From Eublepharis macularius (taxonomy: Eukaryota; Chordata; Lepidosauria; Squamata; Eublepharidae), in assembly GCF_028583425.1 (NCBI RefSeq), contig NC_072801.1, positions 25,068,001 through 25,132,000 on the forward strand: 64,000 nucleotides of DNA. The letters are read 5' to 3'. The notes beneath the pieces were generated by a model. It saw only the letters and a program-made list of their open reading frames with translations. It was not told where the DNA came from and did no database searches. Below, piece after piece: positions 39,797 through 52,256 of the stretch. Position 1 is the stretch's first letter. Every line of letters starts with the position of its first letter. A program made the position numbers and the translations under genes.

Positions 39797-39840
39797 AACC
39801 TGGGCACAGTCTCCTGGACAGAACTGCTCAGAAATTGCAA
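39761..39840 (-). CDS. MAFK: MAFK first coding exon (5' UTR 39840-39797, coding 39796-39761)
   Basis: The - strand acceptor has a long pyrimidine tract and ccaccccag before 39840; the donor is aaag|gtaagg at 39761. The ATG at 39796 opens [12 protein letters not shown], the conserved small-Maf N-terminus. The acceptor shows that at least one noncoding 5' exon lies further right. It could not be placed in the window. Confidence 0.92.
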
Positions 39841-42468
39841 CTGGGGTGGAGGGGAGGGGGAAAAAAGGAACATGTTAAAATATCCTGCAGGTCTGAAAAC
39901 TAAAAATCACCCCCCCCCCCAAGACAGCACAGATTTAAGACATTCTAATCTAATAATTTCCCCTTTAATATACAGAAATGAAATCCAGATGTTAGCACCT
40001 TTCATTACTACAGACTCCTTAATGTTGTGATTCTCAAACTTATCAAAGTGAGACCTGCTTCAACATTTACTGCCCCTCTTTGGGATCCACTTGCAAAGTA
40101 TCTCCACACTACTTTCTCCCTCCCCGATATCAAGCACACATCATTTAACAATGCACAAGTTTGTATCTTACGTTGCATGTTTAGTGTTGCTTCGAACTCC
40201 TGAGCAGCAGGCTGTATTCCATAGAATTTTGTACGTTTTGAAGACGCAAACCCAAAGTCGCCCTCCAGCCTCCCACAGCCTCCTCCCCAGCTCACCGTGT
40301 TAGTCTCCCCCGCCCCCCGTCCTCAAGATCACTTTTGGTCCTGATCCATAGTTTAGCAACCATTGACATAATGGATCTGTTCTTAAACACGTACAACACT
40401 TGCTCCATCCTTCCCAAATTCATGCTGATCTTTAGGGTCACTTCAAGCTGATTTGCTGAGGCACTACATGTGTGTGTGAACGGGCAGGCAGGTGTGGGGT
40501 GGTGTCAAGCCCAGCTTCTGCTAAGAAAGAGCAGGGCACAGCAAAAGAAGCTTGAAAGTCACTTGTTCCACAAGTAAACAAGCAGAGATCCATGCAAACG
40601 TGCTATGGTACTGCAAGTATCAACAGGGCCACCTCTGTAACATGGCAACTGTCTCAGGCAGAAGATTTTGGCAGCCAGCAATCACACAACCTGCCTAGTA
40701 GCTGGCTTCTTTCCCACTTGTTGCCCCCGGTCCAAAAGAGACAGCCTTCCTTCCTCCCTTGATTTTCTTCTCATGGGCATCTGACCACCTTTTCTGGTCG
40801 CCAAACTCTCGCCAGAAAAAGAACTATTGCGAGAATTCAGGAAGCCCCAAGAAAGCTTGCCCCGCTATTTTTTTTAAAGAGAGACAGCAGAGGACAGTGA
40901 AGAGGTAAGGAGGGAAAACTCCTCCAACTCCTGGGTGGTAAAAGCCGTGAAGGGCAGGAGGTGGAGATGGCTCCTACCGCAGGAGAACTTGTCTGAAGAG
41001 ATCTGGTCATCCTGCAACCACCTGCGACAAAGCACATGGGCTCCCCAGTTCAGGCTCAGATGGTAAGACAGTGTATCTGTGTGTAGGGATGCTAAACCAA
41101 GCTTCTGCAGACCAAAGCAAAAGGTAGCCAGGAGCCACCAGAGAACACCAAGCCTTGTAGAGCCTCACACCAGCAAGCTGGCCTGGTTCAAGTGCTCATA
41201 TAAGAAACCTGCCATAGAACCTGCATCCACCTGTGATGCTCAGCAGCGACACTCACAAAGGGGACTTCTGGACACCTTTTGTCTTGGCCCAGCCAGCTCT
41301 AAAAGTGTTGTTGTTGGGATAAAAACAGGAAAGGAGGACAGCTGCATACGGCCCTCAGCTCCTCGGAGGAAAGGTGGGATACTAGTGGAATTAACAGGTA
41401 ATATCTTTGCAGAGTTATCAGGCTACAGCCCAGGCAGAGAGCTGCCAAGGAAGAGCTAATCCTCCACACCCTGAAACTCTGTAATTCTTCCATTGCCCCC
41501 CACCCACCCTGATACTCCATGCTTGTCATCCCACTGTTTGAGAAGATGAGCCTCAACGACAACCCTGATAAGCCATCTAAAAAAAAAAAAACCTTTGCCC
41601 CACCGTAGGAACCAAAGTAACAAGATGCCCTCCACAGCCACCAGCAAGGGTAGGCACTGCACCCCTCATGTTAATTACTTCTGTGACTTGCAAGGGGAGC
41701 ATCTCCCCCATCCTTAATGACCCATTAAGCCAGCATCGTGACGCATGTTTCGGACAGTCCAAGCACATATGACAGGACCTGCTGAAACATTTATAAAAAG
41801 GGGTCGGGTTGGGAGGGTCCATAAGAAACTTTTTTGACAAATCCACAGGTTCACAAGAAAATGGTAAAATCATGGAATTTTGACAGTTCTAGCAGAATGC
41901 TGAGAAGTCCTGAGAACCTGCCACAGCATGTTCCTAGCCCTGATAGAGGCAGAGGGAAGCTTGATCATACATGTGAAGGAACACATAAATATAATGTGCC
42001 TTATATAAATGTCACTGTCATACCCCCCTACTCTCTCTAGCTCAGTACGGTTTACTCCAATAGACACCAGCTCTGCAATTCTTCAAGGTCTTTTCTAGAT
42101 CTCTTTTTATGTAGAGGTGCCAAAGATGTAACTTTAAAAAAAACGTAAAGCAGTGGCTTTACATGTCAATGTAAACTCAGAGGTTGATGCTTTGGGTGGC
42201 TGGCCTGAAAAAGAATTCCAGGTTCTACTGAGGCTCCCAAAAAAGTGTGTGCTAGGGAAGAGATGCTCACCGCTGCAACAGCAGCCAGCAGAAAAGCAAG
42301 CCATAACACACAACAGGACCTGATAAACCACCAGTTCAAGTTGCATTTAGTAAGGAATTGGGGTGAAGCTGAAGCAGATGAGGACAGCAGCAATCGGCAT
42401 CTTGATGCCCTTTCTGCACAACTTTCCTCTACAACCCCTTATATGTCCCATCTCCCATACTATAATAC
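39841..42468. other. MAFK upstream intron or 5' region, nothing recognised
   Basis: No exon with both splice sites and a recognised product, and no nameable repeat. Confidence 0.45.
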
Positions 42469-42700
42469 TAGAAAGTCAGCAAGATATAGTAGACTAGGAT
42501 CTGGGACACCCAGGTTCGAATCCCACTCGACTGGGTGACCTTGGGCCAGTCGCACACTCTCTCAGTTCAACCTACCTCACAGGGCTCCAGTTGTGAGGAT
42601 AAAATGGAGAGGAGGAGAACAGTGTTGTAAGCTACTTTGAGTCCCCCAATAGGGAAGAAAAAGCAAGGTGTAAACAGCTAAATAATAAATGAAAAAGATC
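42469..42700 (+). repeat. tRNA-headed SINE
   Basis: Head tagtagactaggatctgggacaccc, box B ggttcgaatccc, body ccttgggccagtcgcacactctctcag, tail gtaagctactttgagtcccccaatagggaag. Confidence 0.7.
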
Positions 42701-44715
42701 ACAAGCTTTAAAAGAACCCAAAGTTAAATATCACTAGCAGCCCTAACCAGATTGTTTCTCCCGGGGCCTTAAACATTTATCGATGGCAATCTGACCCCCT
42801 TCCCTCTAAAAAAACCCCCTAGGTTAAGAAGAGGGATTTCTGAACTGAGGACAGCTCCCTGTCTGTTCTGTCAACCTTGCTGGGCTCCATTTGTCCAGAA
42901 TGTTTGATTAAAACAAAACCCAACACCCACCCTTCCTTTCTCAGTCTCTATCACAAGTTAACGGCAACAGAGATTGCAGTTGCAAGTGGCTGGTTCCTTT
43001 TCTAGAAGCCGACAATTTGGAATTTTTGCACCAATTTATTCCTGTAACAGAAACATGATTTCCTGGTTGCAGAATCTGAGAATGAGGTGTTCTTTAAAAA
43101 CACACACAAAACTTTTAATTCTAGACCACTGTCTCTGCAAAGGTCATGAAAAATGGCCATCAACCGTAATCCCCTCTTCTTCACGACTGACCCTGCTGAG
43201 AATCTGAACTACCAGCAACTGGTAAACCACCTCTCTGTCCCCACCCCACCTGTGTACCCCTCAAAAAAGCAACAATTTCTTTTAAAGGAGGCAGCCACAC
43301 ACACACAATTACAAGACGAGCAAAGAGCATAACATCAATGAACAGGTTGCAGGAAAGAAAAAACACACACACACAGAGAATGCTCTCTCACTTGGCACGG
43401 TTCTGTAGAGGATGGAGGGGGGACCCACTGACACAGAATGCCTGTTCTTTTTCGCCCCCTTTCTCGCTGAGTAAGGCTGGCCCTTTGCTCTTGCCTCGGG
43501 CACACTTAAGGAAACTAAACTCCCCTTCAATCGGTGCAGAGGAGACAGTCTGCCTGTCTAGACCTCACGCCACAGCCTTCCACCTGCATCGCGGGCGACA
43601 CCACTGGAGCGCCTGTTGTCGCGCCACACACCTACCTACCGCCAGAGAAGAGGGCAATGCAGCTGTGACATCACAGTGGCTCCCTGAGCCACACCAGCCG
43701 TGGTTGGCACATGAAGGGCAGTTGCTCCAGGGGAAAAGCAGCATGCAGGGACCAGGGCAGACGGAATGGGAGACTGTCTGGACGGACCGCTCCTCTCCCC
43801 CTTCTCCCCACCCCAAACTTGTCTACATCATGTCACACATTCAAATCATTCATGAAAAAAAAGAGAGAGAAAACCAGGCAAAGCATCCCAAGCATGATTC
43901 CTTTCCGATAGTTGCCATGGTGACCTTGGGAAAGTAGCCAACCCCAGACGGTAGCCATGGAAACAAGAGAAGCCCAAAAGCGAATCATGTCTTGAGGGGT
44001 CATCTCTGTGCAAAGGCATCGAGGAGGATGGAGAGTAAACAAACTCATTCATTTCAGGACATTGTTCGGGGCAGGGGGGACACAAGAGACAATGTCTGAA
44101 GGGAAGCGAGTGTGCAAAAGGAGGGTGGTTGGCTCAGCTTCAGCTATTTCTTGCTTGGCTTGTGGCCATCAACAGCAGTTTGGTCCAAGTGACGTAGGCA
44201 CAGCATCTAAAGTGAGAAGGCTTGGCGGCAGAGAAAACGCTCCAGTGGCACAGGCCAGCCCACAAGCATTGCCCCTCCAGCTCAAGCCACACCTACACAG
44301 CACTGCCCTCCCACCTATTTATGGCCAGGCCCCTTTACAGAAACAGATACGGAATCTTACAATACAGAATGGAGCCTCTGATCATGTGCAGAGTGCCTCC
44401 CTGGCACCGGCTCAGCCTGCATGTTTGGAATTAAAAGCAAGGCTTCCTTTGGGGCTACCCATGAGAACTTGAGCCCCTGCACCTCTTTAAAAAAACCCAA
44501 AGTCAAGTCTCATTCCCTCCTCTCTTCACTATATTAGGAGAATCTGGGCCACGTTCTTCGTTCTTTTCAACTTTTCATGCTTTTAGATGAACAGAGCTAT
44601 TTCCATAGTGTTGCTCAGCCATAGACTTGGCATCCTGTACTTGACTATATCTGCTTGTTCTGGTGAGAACCAGAGCAGAGGAACACAACAGAAAAAACTA
44701 TCTGGTAATGGAGAA
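42701..44715. other. Noncoding sequence, locally GC-richer
   Basis: 43560-43700 has more CpG than its surroundings (ccacctgcatcgcgggcgacac; gttgtcgcgccac), so a noncoding MAFK 5' exon or enhancer is possible, but no donor/acceptor pair could be proven. A 199-codon open frame at 43338-43937 is not supported as a gene. Confidence 0.35.
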
Positions 44716-44719
44716 GAGA

Positions 44720-44815
44720 CAGAATGGAGCCTATAGCAGAAGTGCAGTTACTCTTTAAAGACTAACATTTATTCCACTATGAGCTTTCAGCTCACTTCTT
44801 CAGATACAAAGATAT
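44720..44815 (-). repeat. Truncated hammerhead relic (core deleted)
   Basis: On the - strand CUGAAGA, extra A and the first half of stem II (GUGAG) are present, but the other half of the stem is missing before GAAAGCUC (44776-44806). The tail aataaatgttagtctttaaagag is the usual relic tail. Confidence 0.5.
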
Positions 44816-46660
44816 TTACAAATGCACAAGAAGCAAGAAAAAACCCACATGGTAAGGTGTAAGTTGAAAGATTAAAGGCCAAGAGATCACAGGAAATCAA
44901 GCTGTACATTCTGTCGGGGATAAACTAGTGTGGTTAGATGTAGCGCTCCATCAAAACACATGGTATCCTAGAGAATCCCCTGCCCCAGATTTACAACCTG
45001 AATTCTGGGGGGAGCAGGGGAGGAATGACAAGAAATCTGTCTCAGCAAATGCAGGCACCTAGTACCTAGACATGGCTGCAGATGAAACCCTAGGGCAAAA
45101 GAGTTATGTTTTAAAAATCTTTGTGAAAAAGGTACATTTTGGAGGGAGAAAGAGGAGGTGCTACCAGCTGTACCAGAGAGAGGGTTCCAGAAGAGAAGGG
45201 TGGAGTTTTACGAAAGCAGGAAAGTTTGGGGGAGCTTTTTTGGGAGAACTGGAGAAGCAAAAGGCAGTAAGAGAACGGGAAATCAAGGATGGCAAGACAA
45301 GGGCGGGGCAGGGTTCTGGAGCGCTGCAGCAACCATGGCCACGAACCCAGGGTTACCTTGGATGTGCATAGCCCTTCCCAGACATTCTGGCATCCCTTTA
45401 CAGCTCTCCTCGCCTGCCCTCATGGTTGGTTTGCCCACGAAGCTCTTTCGTCGCAGCTCCAAAGAGTGTGGATGGCAGGACGGACGGGCAGCCAAGGCAT
45501 GAAGGCGGGGTTGCTGTGAAGTGGCAGCCGGACCTTTCTGGAGAGAAAACTCTGGGAAGAGGAGAGGAATGTGGCATGAAGGAAGCAAGCAGCAGCTTCC
45601 CCTCCCTGTCCGTGTGTATGTATGCACACACATACACTCACTCCGAGAGAGAAAGCATGCCTTAGATCATGCAATCTAGTGGGGCCATAGCTGTGCAGTG
45701 AGTCACCAGCTGTTTACAGAGCTGGAGAGAGAGAGAGAGAGAGCTCGCATTCCCACAGAACCAGAAATACTTCCTTCTCCTCCTCCCTGTCTCCCCCCCC
45801 CCCCCATCCCTAAAAGGAAAGAGAGCATACTGGACTCTCCCTGTTCTTGGCCAAAAAAAAAAAAAAAGGAAGTTAAAGGAGAAGTGGGGGGAGGAACAGC
45901 AGGCAAAGTCAGGCCACACCCCTGGACAGCACAAACGGGGGCCTGATCCTCAACCAGGAACGCTTCAAAGTCCTTGCTCTCCATCAGCTGATGGAAAGTG
46001 CAAAGAAACTTGATCAGAAAGGTACAAGAGAGCTGAGACAGCCAAAGGCACCACATGCAGATAGAGAGAGAGAGAGGAGAGAGGGAGAGAGAGACCCACC
46101 CCAACTCCTCCTTCCTCTAACTTTCTATTTTTGAAAAATACCACCACCACTACCCTGTGACTTTCTCCTGCCTTCTGGTCACCTGCTGTATTTCACCATC
46201 TGGTGCCTTTGGCTGTTATTCTGATCTGGAACATGTTTTTGGTCTGTGCTCCCCGCCCTTGCCAGAACAGCCAAGAGTTCCAGAGGCAGTGCTACAAGGG
46301 CTTAGCTTCCTCTGGTGGGGAGAGAGACAGAGAAAGCGTGGAAGCACTGAGGATTTATGGCGCTTTAGTGGTGTCCCCTTTATTTACACTATATGCACAG
46401 TCTGCACTAGCCAGTAAAGAGGCCTCAGTTCAGTGCTCCTTCCTTCTATCACCCATATCCACATGCATGCATACCCCCCTCAGAGTTTGTGCTTGTACAC
46501 CCTATCAATTAAACTGAGCCGCTACCCATGCAAAGCAGTCATGTGACTCAGGTAGCTGTTTGTTTTAACTGAGACACTGCACGAGTGCGAAGTTCCATGT
46601 GCAATTTCCTTTGCCTTAGCAAGCCTCCAGTTTAAAATTAGGCCACATGCATCCCTGTGG
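44816..46660. other. Noncoding sequence with (GA)n and poly-C/poly-A runs
   Basis: (GA)n at 45725-45743 and 46060-46094, poly-C at 45790-45803, poly-A at 45855-45868. No repeat family or gene recognised. Confidence 0.5.
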
Positions 46661-46664
46661 GGTG

Positions 46665-46785
46665 TGGAGGGCAATCTAAACTTCCCTCTGTCTGGAGATC
46701 AGGGGACGGGGCCACCAGCCATGTAACCATTTTCAAGAGGTTCCGGAACTCCGTTCCACTGCATTCCAGCTGAAAAAAAGCCCTG
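46665..46785 (+). mobile_element. Truncated hAT-type element (right half)
   Basis: ggagggcaatctaaacttccctctgtctggag...gaaaaaaagccctg matches the right half of 14132-14457, including the terminal inverted repeat at 46772-46785. The left half is missing. Confidence 0.75.
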
Positions 46786-47164
46786 GTTTAATTCATTATC
46801 AAAATGAGCTGATAGTCTTACTGGGACTGACTGTATGAGGCTGTTTCTATCCAGAGAGTGCTCTCTCAAATATTGAGTATCCTGGCAGTTTTGTTGGCAG
46901 AACATTAAGGCATTTCTACTTTTCAATGTCACAGAAATGCCAAGTAGTTCTGTTTTTTATGGTAACAATATATGAAGGATGTGTTGTGTGTTGTTAAAAC
47001 AGTAAAATGAGTCTCAATAAGAAAATAAGCATTGCATTTGCAACTTTTCAAGTTTTTTTTTTTAAAATGGGGCAAAAGCCTGGGGTTTTCTCCTACAGGG
47101 CTTCAAAATTTCCAGAATTTTTTACACCTCTACAATGCCTCAAAGACTATTTTCTCATCAGCTA

Positions 47165-47429
47165 CAACAACAACGACAACATAACAACATTCAATTTATA
47201 TACCACCCTTCAAGACAACTTAATGCCCATTCAGAGCAGTTTACAATGTTGTAGATTATCCTATCCCCACGACAATCTCCTTATGAGGTGGGTGGGGCTG
47301 AGAGAGCTCTGAAAGAGTAGTGACTGACCCAAGTTATCCAGCTGGCTTCAAGCGGAGGAGAGGGGAATCAAACCCGGCTCTCCAGATTAGAGTCCTGCCG
47401 CTCTTAACCACTACACCAAACTGGCTCTC
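47165..47429 (-). repeat. tRNA-headed SINE, (AAC)n-tail family
   Basis: The same family as 15640-15901: aacaacattcaatttatataccaccc at the left end and ...cactacaccaaactggctc at the right, full length. Another copy follows 210 bp further on, in the same orientation. Confidence 0.75.
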
Positions 47430-47640
47430 AGTTACATGCATCTTGCATTTTCTAGTTGGTATTGTGCCTACTTGGCTGGCTTCATCCCTTCCAGCTGTTA
47501 CATTCACAGGCCCTCACTGGTCAGCCCAATTCAAACGGGCAACAGAAACATCTTCCATCCATTACTGTAAGGTGAGGGTGGGGAAAGAGAGGCTATGGCA
47601 ACCAATTATCACCAAGCATTACCAAACAATCAATTATACA

Positions 47641-47888
47641 AAAGATAATAATAATAACAACATTCGATTTATATACCGCCCTTCAGGATAACACCCACTC
47701 AGAGTGGTTTACAAACTATGTTATTATTATCCCCACAACAAAACACCCTGTGAGGTGGGTGGGGCTGAGAGAGCTCTAAAAGAGCTGTGACTGACCCAAG
47801 GTCACCCAGCTGGCTTCAAGTGGAGGAGTGGGGGATCAAACCCGGCTCTCCAGATTAGAGTCCCGCGCTCTTAACCATTACACCGAGT
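47641..47888 (-). repeat. tRNA-headed SINE, (AAC)n-tail family
   Basis: aataataataacaacattcgatttatataccgcccttcagg at the left, head with gctcttaaccattacaccgag at the right. Slightly truncated head. Confidence 0.75.
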
Positions 47889-48945
47889 CAAAAGAGAGCC
47901 AAAGATAGTCATGCCAGTGATTTCTACACCACAAATTCCAATAATTATTTTTAAAAACCCTCTGCATTATTTTCCCATCCCTGCCCTAATACCTTGCTCC
48001 TCAACAAGGGTATCTGCAAACCAGTACCAAGTCCAAAGAACTCTCTTCACCTCTCACCACCATTCCTCTGTACGTCTCAGGGGCTAATGAGTGACCCACT
48101 TCTGGATCCCCTATTTGCAGGGGTGTGTGTGTGTGGGGGGGGGGGAGTTGCAATGAATAAGTAAATTGAAATTTTGAACTGAGATGGACAACTTTTTTAA
48201 AAAAATTATGCTGTTATTGTACAGATGGCTGACAAACCTGTGGAAGCTGGCCCTGGATAACTCTGGCCCTTCTGACATTTAAACAATGTGAGATAGATGC
48301 TTTACAAACTTGTTCCAGCCCAGGAAAATTGGAATGGATAGAAACGCCTCTAAATCTGTTTGGCTGATTCAGATTTCTTTACCTCCAAACAGAAGAAACC
48401 AGCTTTTGATCAGCAAGTTGATCCACATGGGTGGGCTGGGCACAGCCTTCAGAGCTAAGAACTCAAAAACTGTTCTAATTACCTCTGCAAGTTATCGTCT
48501 CTGGTCTAGTTTAAATTTGCCAAATCACATCCCTCTGTCTGTTAGGCAAGAATAAAAAATTCATTTTGGCTGCTCACTAGCTACTTCATCCAATCAGGGT
48601 CTCCCCCCACCCTTTTGGCAGCATTCCCTATTCTGAAAACACTCCCTAGCACATGATCTATGCATCTATACTGTGCTTTTCGGATGTTCCCCCAGAATCT
48701 CAACATGCACGTGACCCTATCATGCGTCATGCATTTTTATACTTGTAAGCACAGGGGCAGTTGCTGGTGACATCTCAGCAAGTGTGGCTGGAATTAGATT
48801 TATAGTAGATAGCAGTTGGACTTCAAGCCCCACAGAACTCTTTAGCCATCCCAGTGGCTCGCAAAATAGGAATGGAATAAGGCAAACATTAAATTATGCA
48901 AATGGGCCTTGTTCAGATAAACTTGTCAAATACAACTTTTTTTGC
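47889..48945. other. Noncoding sequence, nothing recognised
   Basis: Only a (GT)/(G)n run near 48122-48146. Confidence 0.45.
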
Positions 48946-48947
48946 CT

Positions 48948-49115
48948 CTAGAATTTGGATTTGAGGTTCAAATCTCCACTTGGCCACAAAACTCTCTGAT
49001 GGGTCAATCATTCTCGTTCAGCCCTGTCTACCTCAGTGGGTTGTCGTGAAAAACTGGGGGTTGGGGGACTGCGTACATTAACCTCAGCCCCTTGGATAAT
49101 GTTCAAATAGACGTT
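48948..49115 (+). repeat. tRNA-headed SINE, diverged
   Basis: gaggttcaaatctccacttggcc and ttcagccctgtctacctcagtgggttgtcgtg are recognisable. Head and tail are decayed. Confidence 0.5.
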
Positions 49116-49302
49116 TTTTTAAAGCACAGAATACACAGAGTGTTAAGGGCAGGCCACGTGTCAGTGAAAAAGTGTAAGGTTCACCAAACTCCTTGCAAGC
49201 TCATTCTTTTCACCCCCGGAAACCCACTGTCTCTACTTTCACAGCCCGAGAATGCCATGTCTAAAGTTTTGTTAGTGAGAGCTGCTGGCATTGTTTACTC
49301 TT

Positions 49303-49420
49303 GAGGATTTATTTATCGATTGATTTCAAATATCACTATGCTGCCTCTTCAGAGTCCTCCTCGAGATGGCTTACAATTGAAAAACCACAGCATAAAAAGA
49401 ACAAGCCATTTTTTAAAAAA
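49303..49420 (-). repeat. LINE 3'-end fragment (CR1/L2 type)
   Basis: ttatttatcgattgatttcaaatatcac...cctcgagatggcttacaattgaaaa reads as an inverted LINE terminus. Confidence 0.4.
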
Positions 49421-49797
49421 AGCCTAGTTCTCTCCCCAAAGTCTTGAAACATTAAATCAGCGAGATCCTTAATTGTAGAGTATAGGCACATTAATCCACA
49501 CACATTAACTTTAAGGCTGAACATTAATTTTAAGACAGTCTGCTATTTCTCACAATGTGGGAACATTTTTTTTTATCCTCCTAGAGCATTCTGTTGCTGA
49601 TCCAAAAGTCCTCTTACAGCGCTAAACTGCTGAAACAGAATTCATTAGCACATTCAAGATAATGAACATACACACGTACACATACACAGGCTTAATAAGG
49701 ACTGGAGATTCCTAACTCACTATAGGTGCTAATATCTTGCATAACCCACCCCTTAGAGATACTCATTATTTTGACTATATGTCTGCTTCTCTCATAA

Positions 49798-49892
49798 GTT
49801 TTGCGTGACGTCGTGCGAGAAAACGTGATCTTCCGCGTTTTTGCCGGCATGATCCGCAATGTTCCGCAACATCCCGGCTTCAGGTAAGCCGT
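49798..49892. other. CpG-dense block of unknown origin
   Basis: About 12 CpG in 95 bases (gcgtgacgtcgtgcgag, cttccgcg, gccggc, gatccgc, gttccgc, cccggc), in a surrounding that is CpG-poor. It contains a CRE-like tgacgtc. It abuts the head of the SINE at 49893. No family recognised. Confidence 0.5.
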
Positions 49893-50077
49893 GTGGAATC
49901 AGCTCTGGTGTAGTGGTTAAACCAGGATTGATTCCCCACTCCTCCGCTTGAAGCCAGCTGGGTGACCCAGCTCTCTCAGAGCTCTCTCGATGTGAGGATA
50001 AAAATAACACACTCTGAGTGGGCGTTAAGTTGTCCTGAAGGGCAGTATATAAATCGAATGTTGTTATTATTATTCCA
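49893..50077 (+). repeat. tRNA-headed SINE, (AAC)n-tail family, internally deleted
   Basis: ctctggtgtagtggttaaac, box B-like gattgattccc, then gggcgttaagttgtcctgaagggcagtatataaatcgaatg and a (TTA)n tail. Part of the body is missing compared with 15640-15901. Confidence 0.7.
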
Positions 50078-50254
50078 CACTGCACTCGGTTTTCCATTTT
50101 GTCTGTCTATCACCACTTGCGAGTGTATCACATCCATCCTGATTTACACTGATTACCCTGATTACTCTTTGGATTGGATGAGACCGCCTCTCTTTTTAAC
50201 ACTTCCCCCTTTTCTGTACCATATACCAAGCGGCCTGCTGGATTTACATTCCAA

Positions 50255-50296
50255 GGCACCTGATGAAGTGAGTTCCCACTCACAAAAGCTCCTGCA
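50255..50296 (+). ncRNA. Decayed hammerhead core with G12 to A change
   Basis: CTGATGA at 50260-50266, extra A, a perfect 6-bp stem II (50268-50273 with 50278-50283, loop UCCC), then AAAA instead of GAAA at 50284-50287, AGCU-type sequence and C17. Stem I is poorly paired. The downstream tail cagtgtctgaagtgccactgg...ctgccacagatggatacggctatcc belongs to the relic. Confidence 0.52.
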
Positions 50297-50399
50297 AAAA
50301 TGCAATTTGCTAGTGTCTGAAGTGCCACTGGCCTCCTGTTTTATCCTGCTGCCACAGATGGATACGGCTATCCATCTGGCTTTCTCACATTGCAGATGC

Positions 50400-52039
50400 A
50401 AAGATCAATTTTGAACTTACAGGTATCCAGTTGTAAGACATTTATGGTTTCCTAGCATATCTTTAACCTAAAGAACATAAACTCAGCTTTTAAAAACATA
50501 CGCCGGTTAGGCAACAGCACAGCAAGTTAAGACCACACCAAGTAGGTGGCATTCAGCCTTTGGCAGTAGGTAATAGGGTGAAGTGGGGAGGCATAAGGAG
50601 AAGTCATTAGCATGAGCATAGGATGTTTCCAGCATGCCCCTATTTTCACCTGTGAAATTCTGGAGAGTTACGCAGATGCTGGGAAAGGCCAAGCTCTGCC
50701 TGAGACCCTGGAGATCAGCTCTAATTAGAGGACTGACCCAGTCGTATCAATAGCCTGGCTGAGTAGAAGACATGTCATATATTCAGAGCTGAGGGACATA
50801 AATGTAATGCTCAAAATCCACCAAAGGGAACCGCGAAGGCTTGGGCGTTGCAGGAAGCAAGGTGAAATTTCCCTGCCAGTCAAGAAATAAAGTGGGCAGG
50901 TGTTGCACTCCGATAGAACCCTCTTTTTCTTCTCCCCTTTTCAAATCTTTCTCTCTGTAACCCAACAATCCCCTCTTTCCTGCACATACATCACATCAGA
51001 CACTTATATATCATCCACCAGGGTGATACTTGCAAATGATGAAAATTAGATGATAAGGCATATGCAATACAGTTAATTCTGCATAAAGGGGGGGGGGCGG
51101 AACTAGCAGACTGGTGAATCATGGTGTTTACTGTTCTACAGAAAAGCAGCAGGAAGCATTCGCCCAACTGGCCAGGTTCCTGCTTCCCCCTGTGATCAGA
51201 ACCAGCGGTAGAACAGGCAGAGTCAGGAGCCACCATAGTGAAAATAGATTTGTGCCAAAATATGGCTCTCTGGAGGAGGCTGGAGAGTGTCCACAGAGTC
51301 TCCCACGGTCTGGGAAGCAGCCTGGATGGATGCTTGCGATTGCCAAGAAGTTGAATGCAGCAGATACAGAAGGAAAGGCACAGAGACAGAGGTGAGGTGA
51401 TCCACGCGAGTGTCTTGTGAGGATCAATAACCAGGCATCAAAAAGCACAGCCATCTCTGATGCTTAGCCTAGGAGAGTGGTTTGCAAAGTGTCTTTTGGG
51501 GAACCCCTTTTGGGGTTCTTCAGAAGCTTATTAAGGGATTACTCACAGAGAAGATCGATAATGAAGGACAGCTTTCCATGAGAGAGAGCCTAACCATCTT
51601 CTTCTGCAAAAAGTAGTGATGGGGACACATCTGGCATGCTTTAAGGTGCGCTCTCTGTTCAAGATGATGATGGCACAGCCCCACAAACATGGGCAAACCC
51701 TGGCATTTCCAAATGAAGAAAGTCCAGCTAAAGGATGTTATTGAACATCTTCTTATGTAAGCTGTTTTGAGCCCTCAGTCTCGGGGAGGGAGGAGGATAG
51801 ATGGATAAATAGACAGATCCTTTCTTATCATTGCCTAAAAGATTGCCTTTCCTCATCAATACCTTGACAGCCACTGTTAGTGAGATCATTACTGAACCAG
51901 ATGGACCAGAGGTCTGATGCAGTTCAAGGCAGCTCCATACATGGACCAGAACTCCGTGTGAAGTGTGTGTCCTAGAACTTGCAGGATCTCTTGGACAGAT
52001 GAGGAAAGGATGAAGAACTTGACTCCCCTCCTTAGGGAG
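50400..52039. other. Noncoding sequence
   Basis: A LINE 3'-end scrap is visible at about 51752-51825 (+ strand: gtaagctgttttgagccctcag...gatggataaatagac). Nothing else is recognised. Confidence 0.45.
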
Positions 52040-52256
52040 GGGCGCTGGTTCAGTGGTAGTGCCTCTGCCTGGCATGCAGAAGGTCCCAAGTTCAATCCTC
52101 AGCATCTCCTAACTGGAACAGGTACTAAAAGGATCAGGTGTCAGAGGATGTGAAAGACCCTGAGACCCTGGAGAGCTGCTGACAGTCTGCGTAGACAATA
52201 TTGACTTTGATGGAGCACTGGTCTGATTCACTATAAGGCAACTTCATGTATTCATG
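52040..52256 (+). repeat. tRNA-headed SINE, full copy (tRNA-Ala-like head)
   Basis: Head ggcgctggttcagtggtagtgcctctgcctggcatgcag with box B ggtcccaagttcaatcc; body gaaagaccctgagaccctggagagctgctg; 3' end ctggtctgattcactataaggcaacttcatg. It is the reference copy for the fragments at 92, 873, 15258 and 38946. Confidence 0.75.

Noticed and set aside
43338..43937. 199-codon + strand open frame in GC-richer sequence
   Set aside because: No recognisable domain, no splice sites in keeping, low-complexity composition; probably chance.
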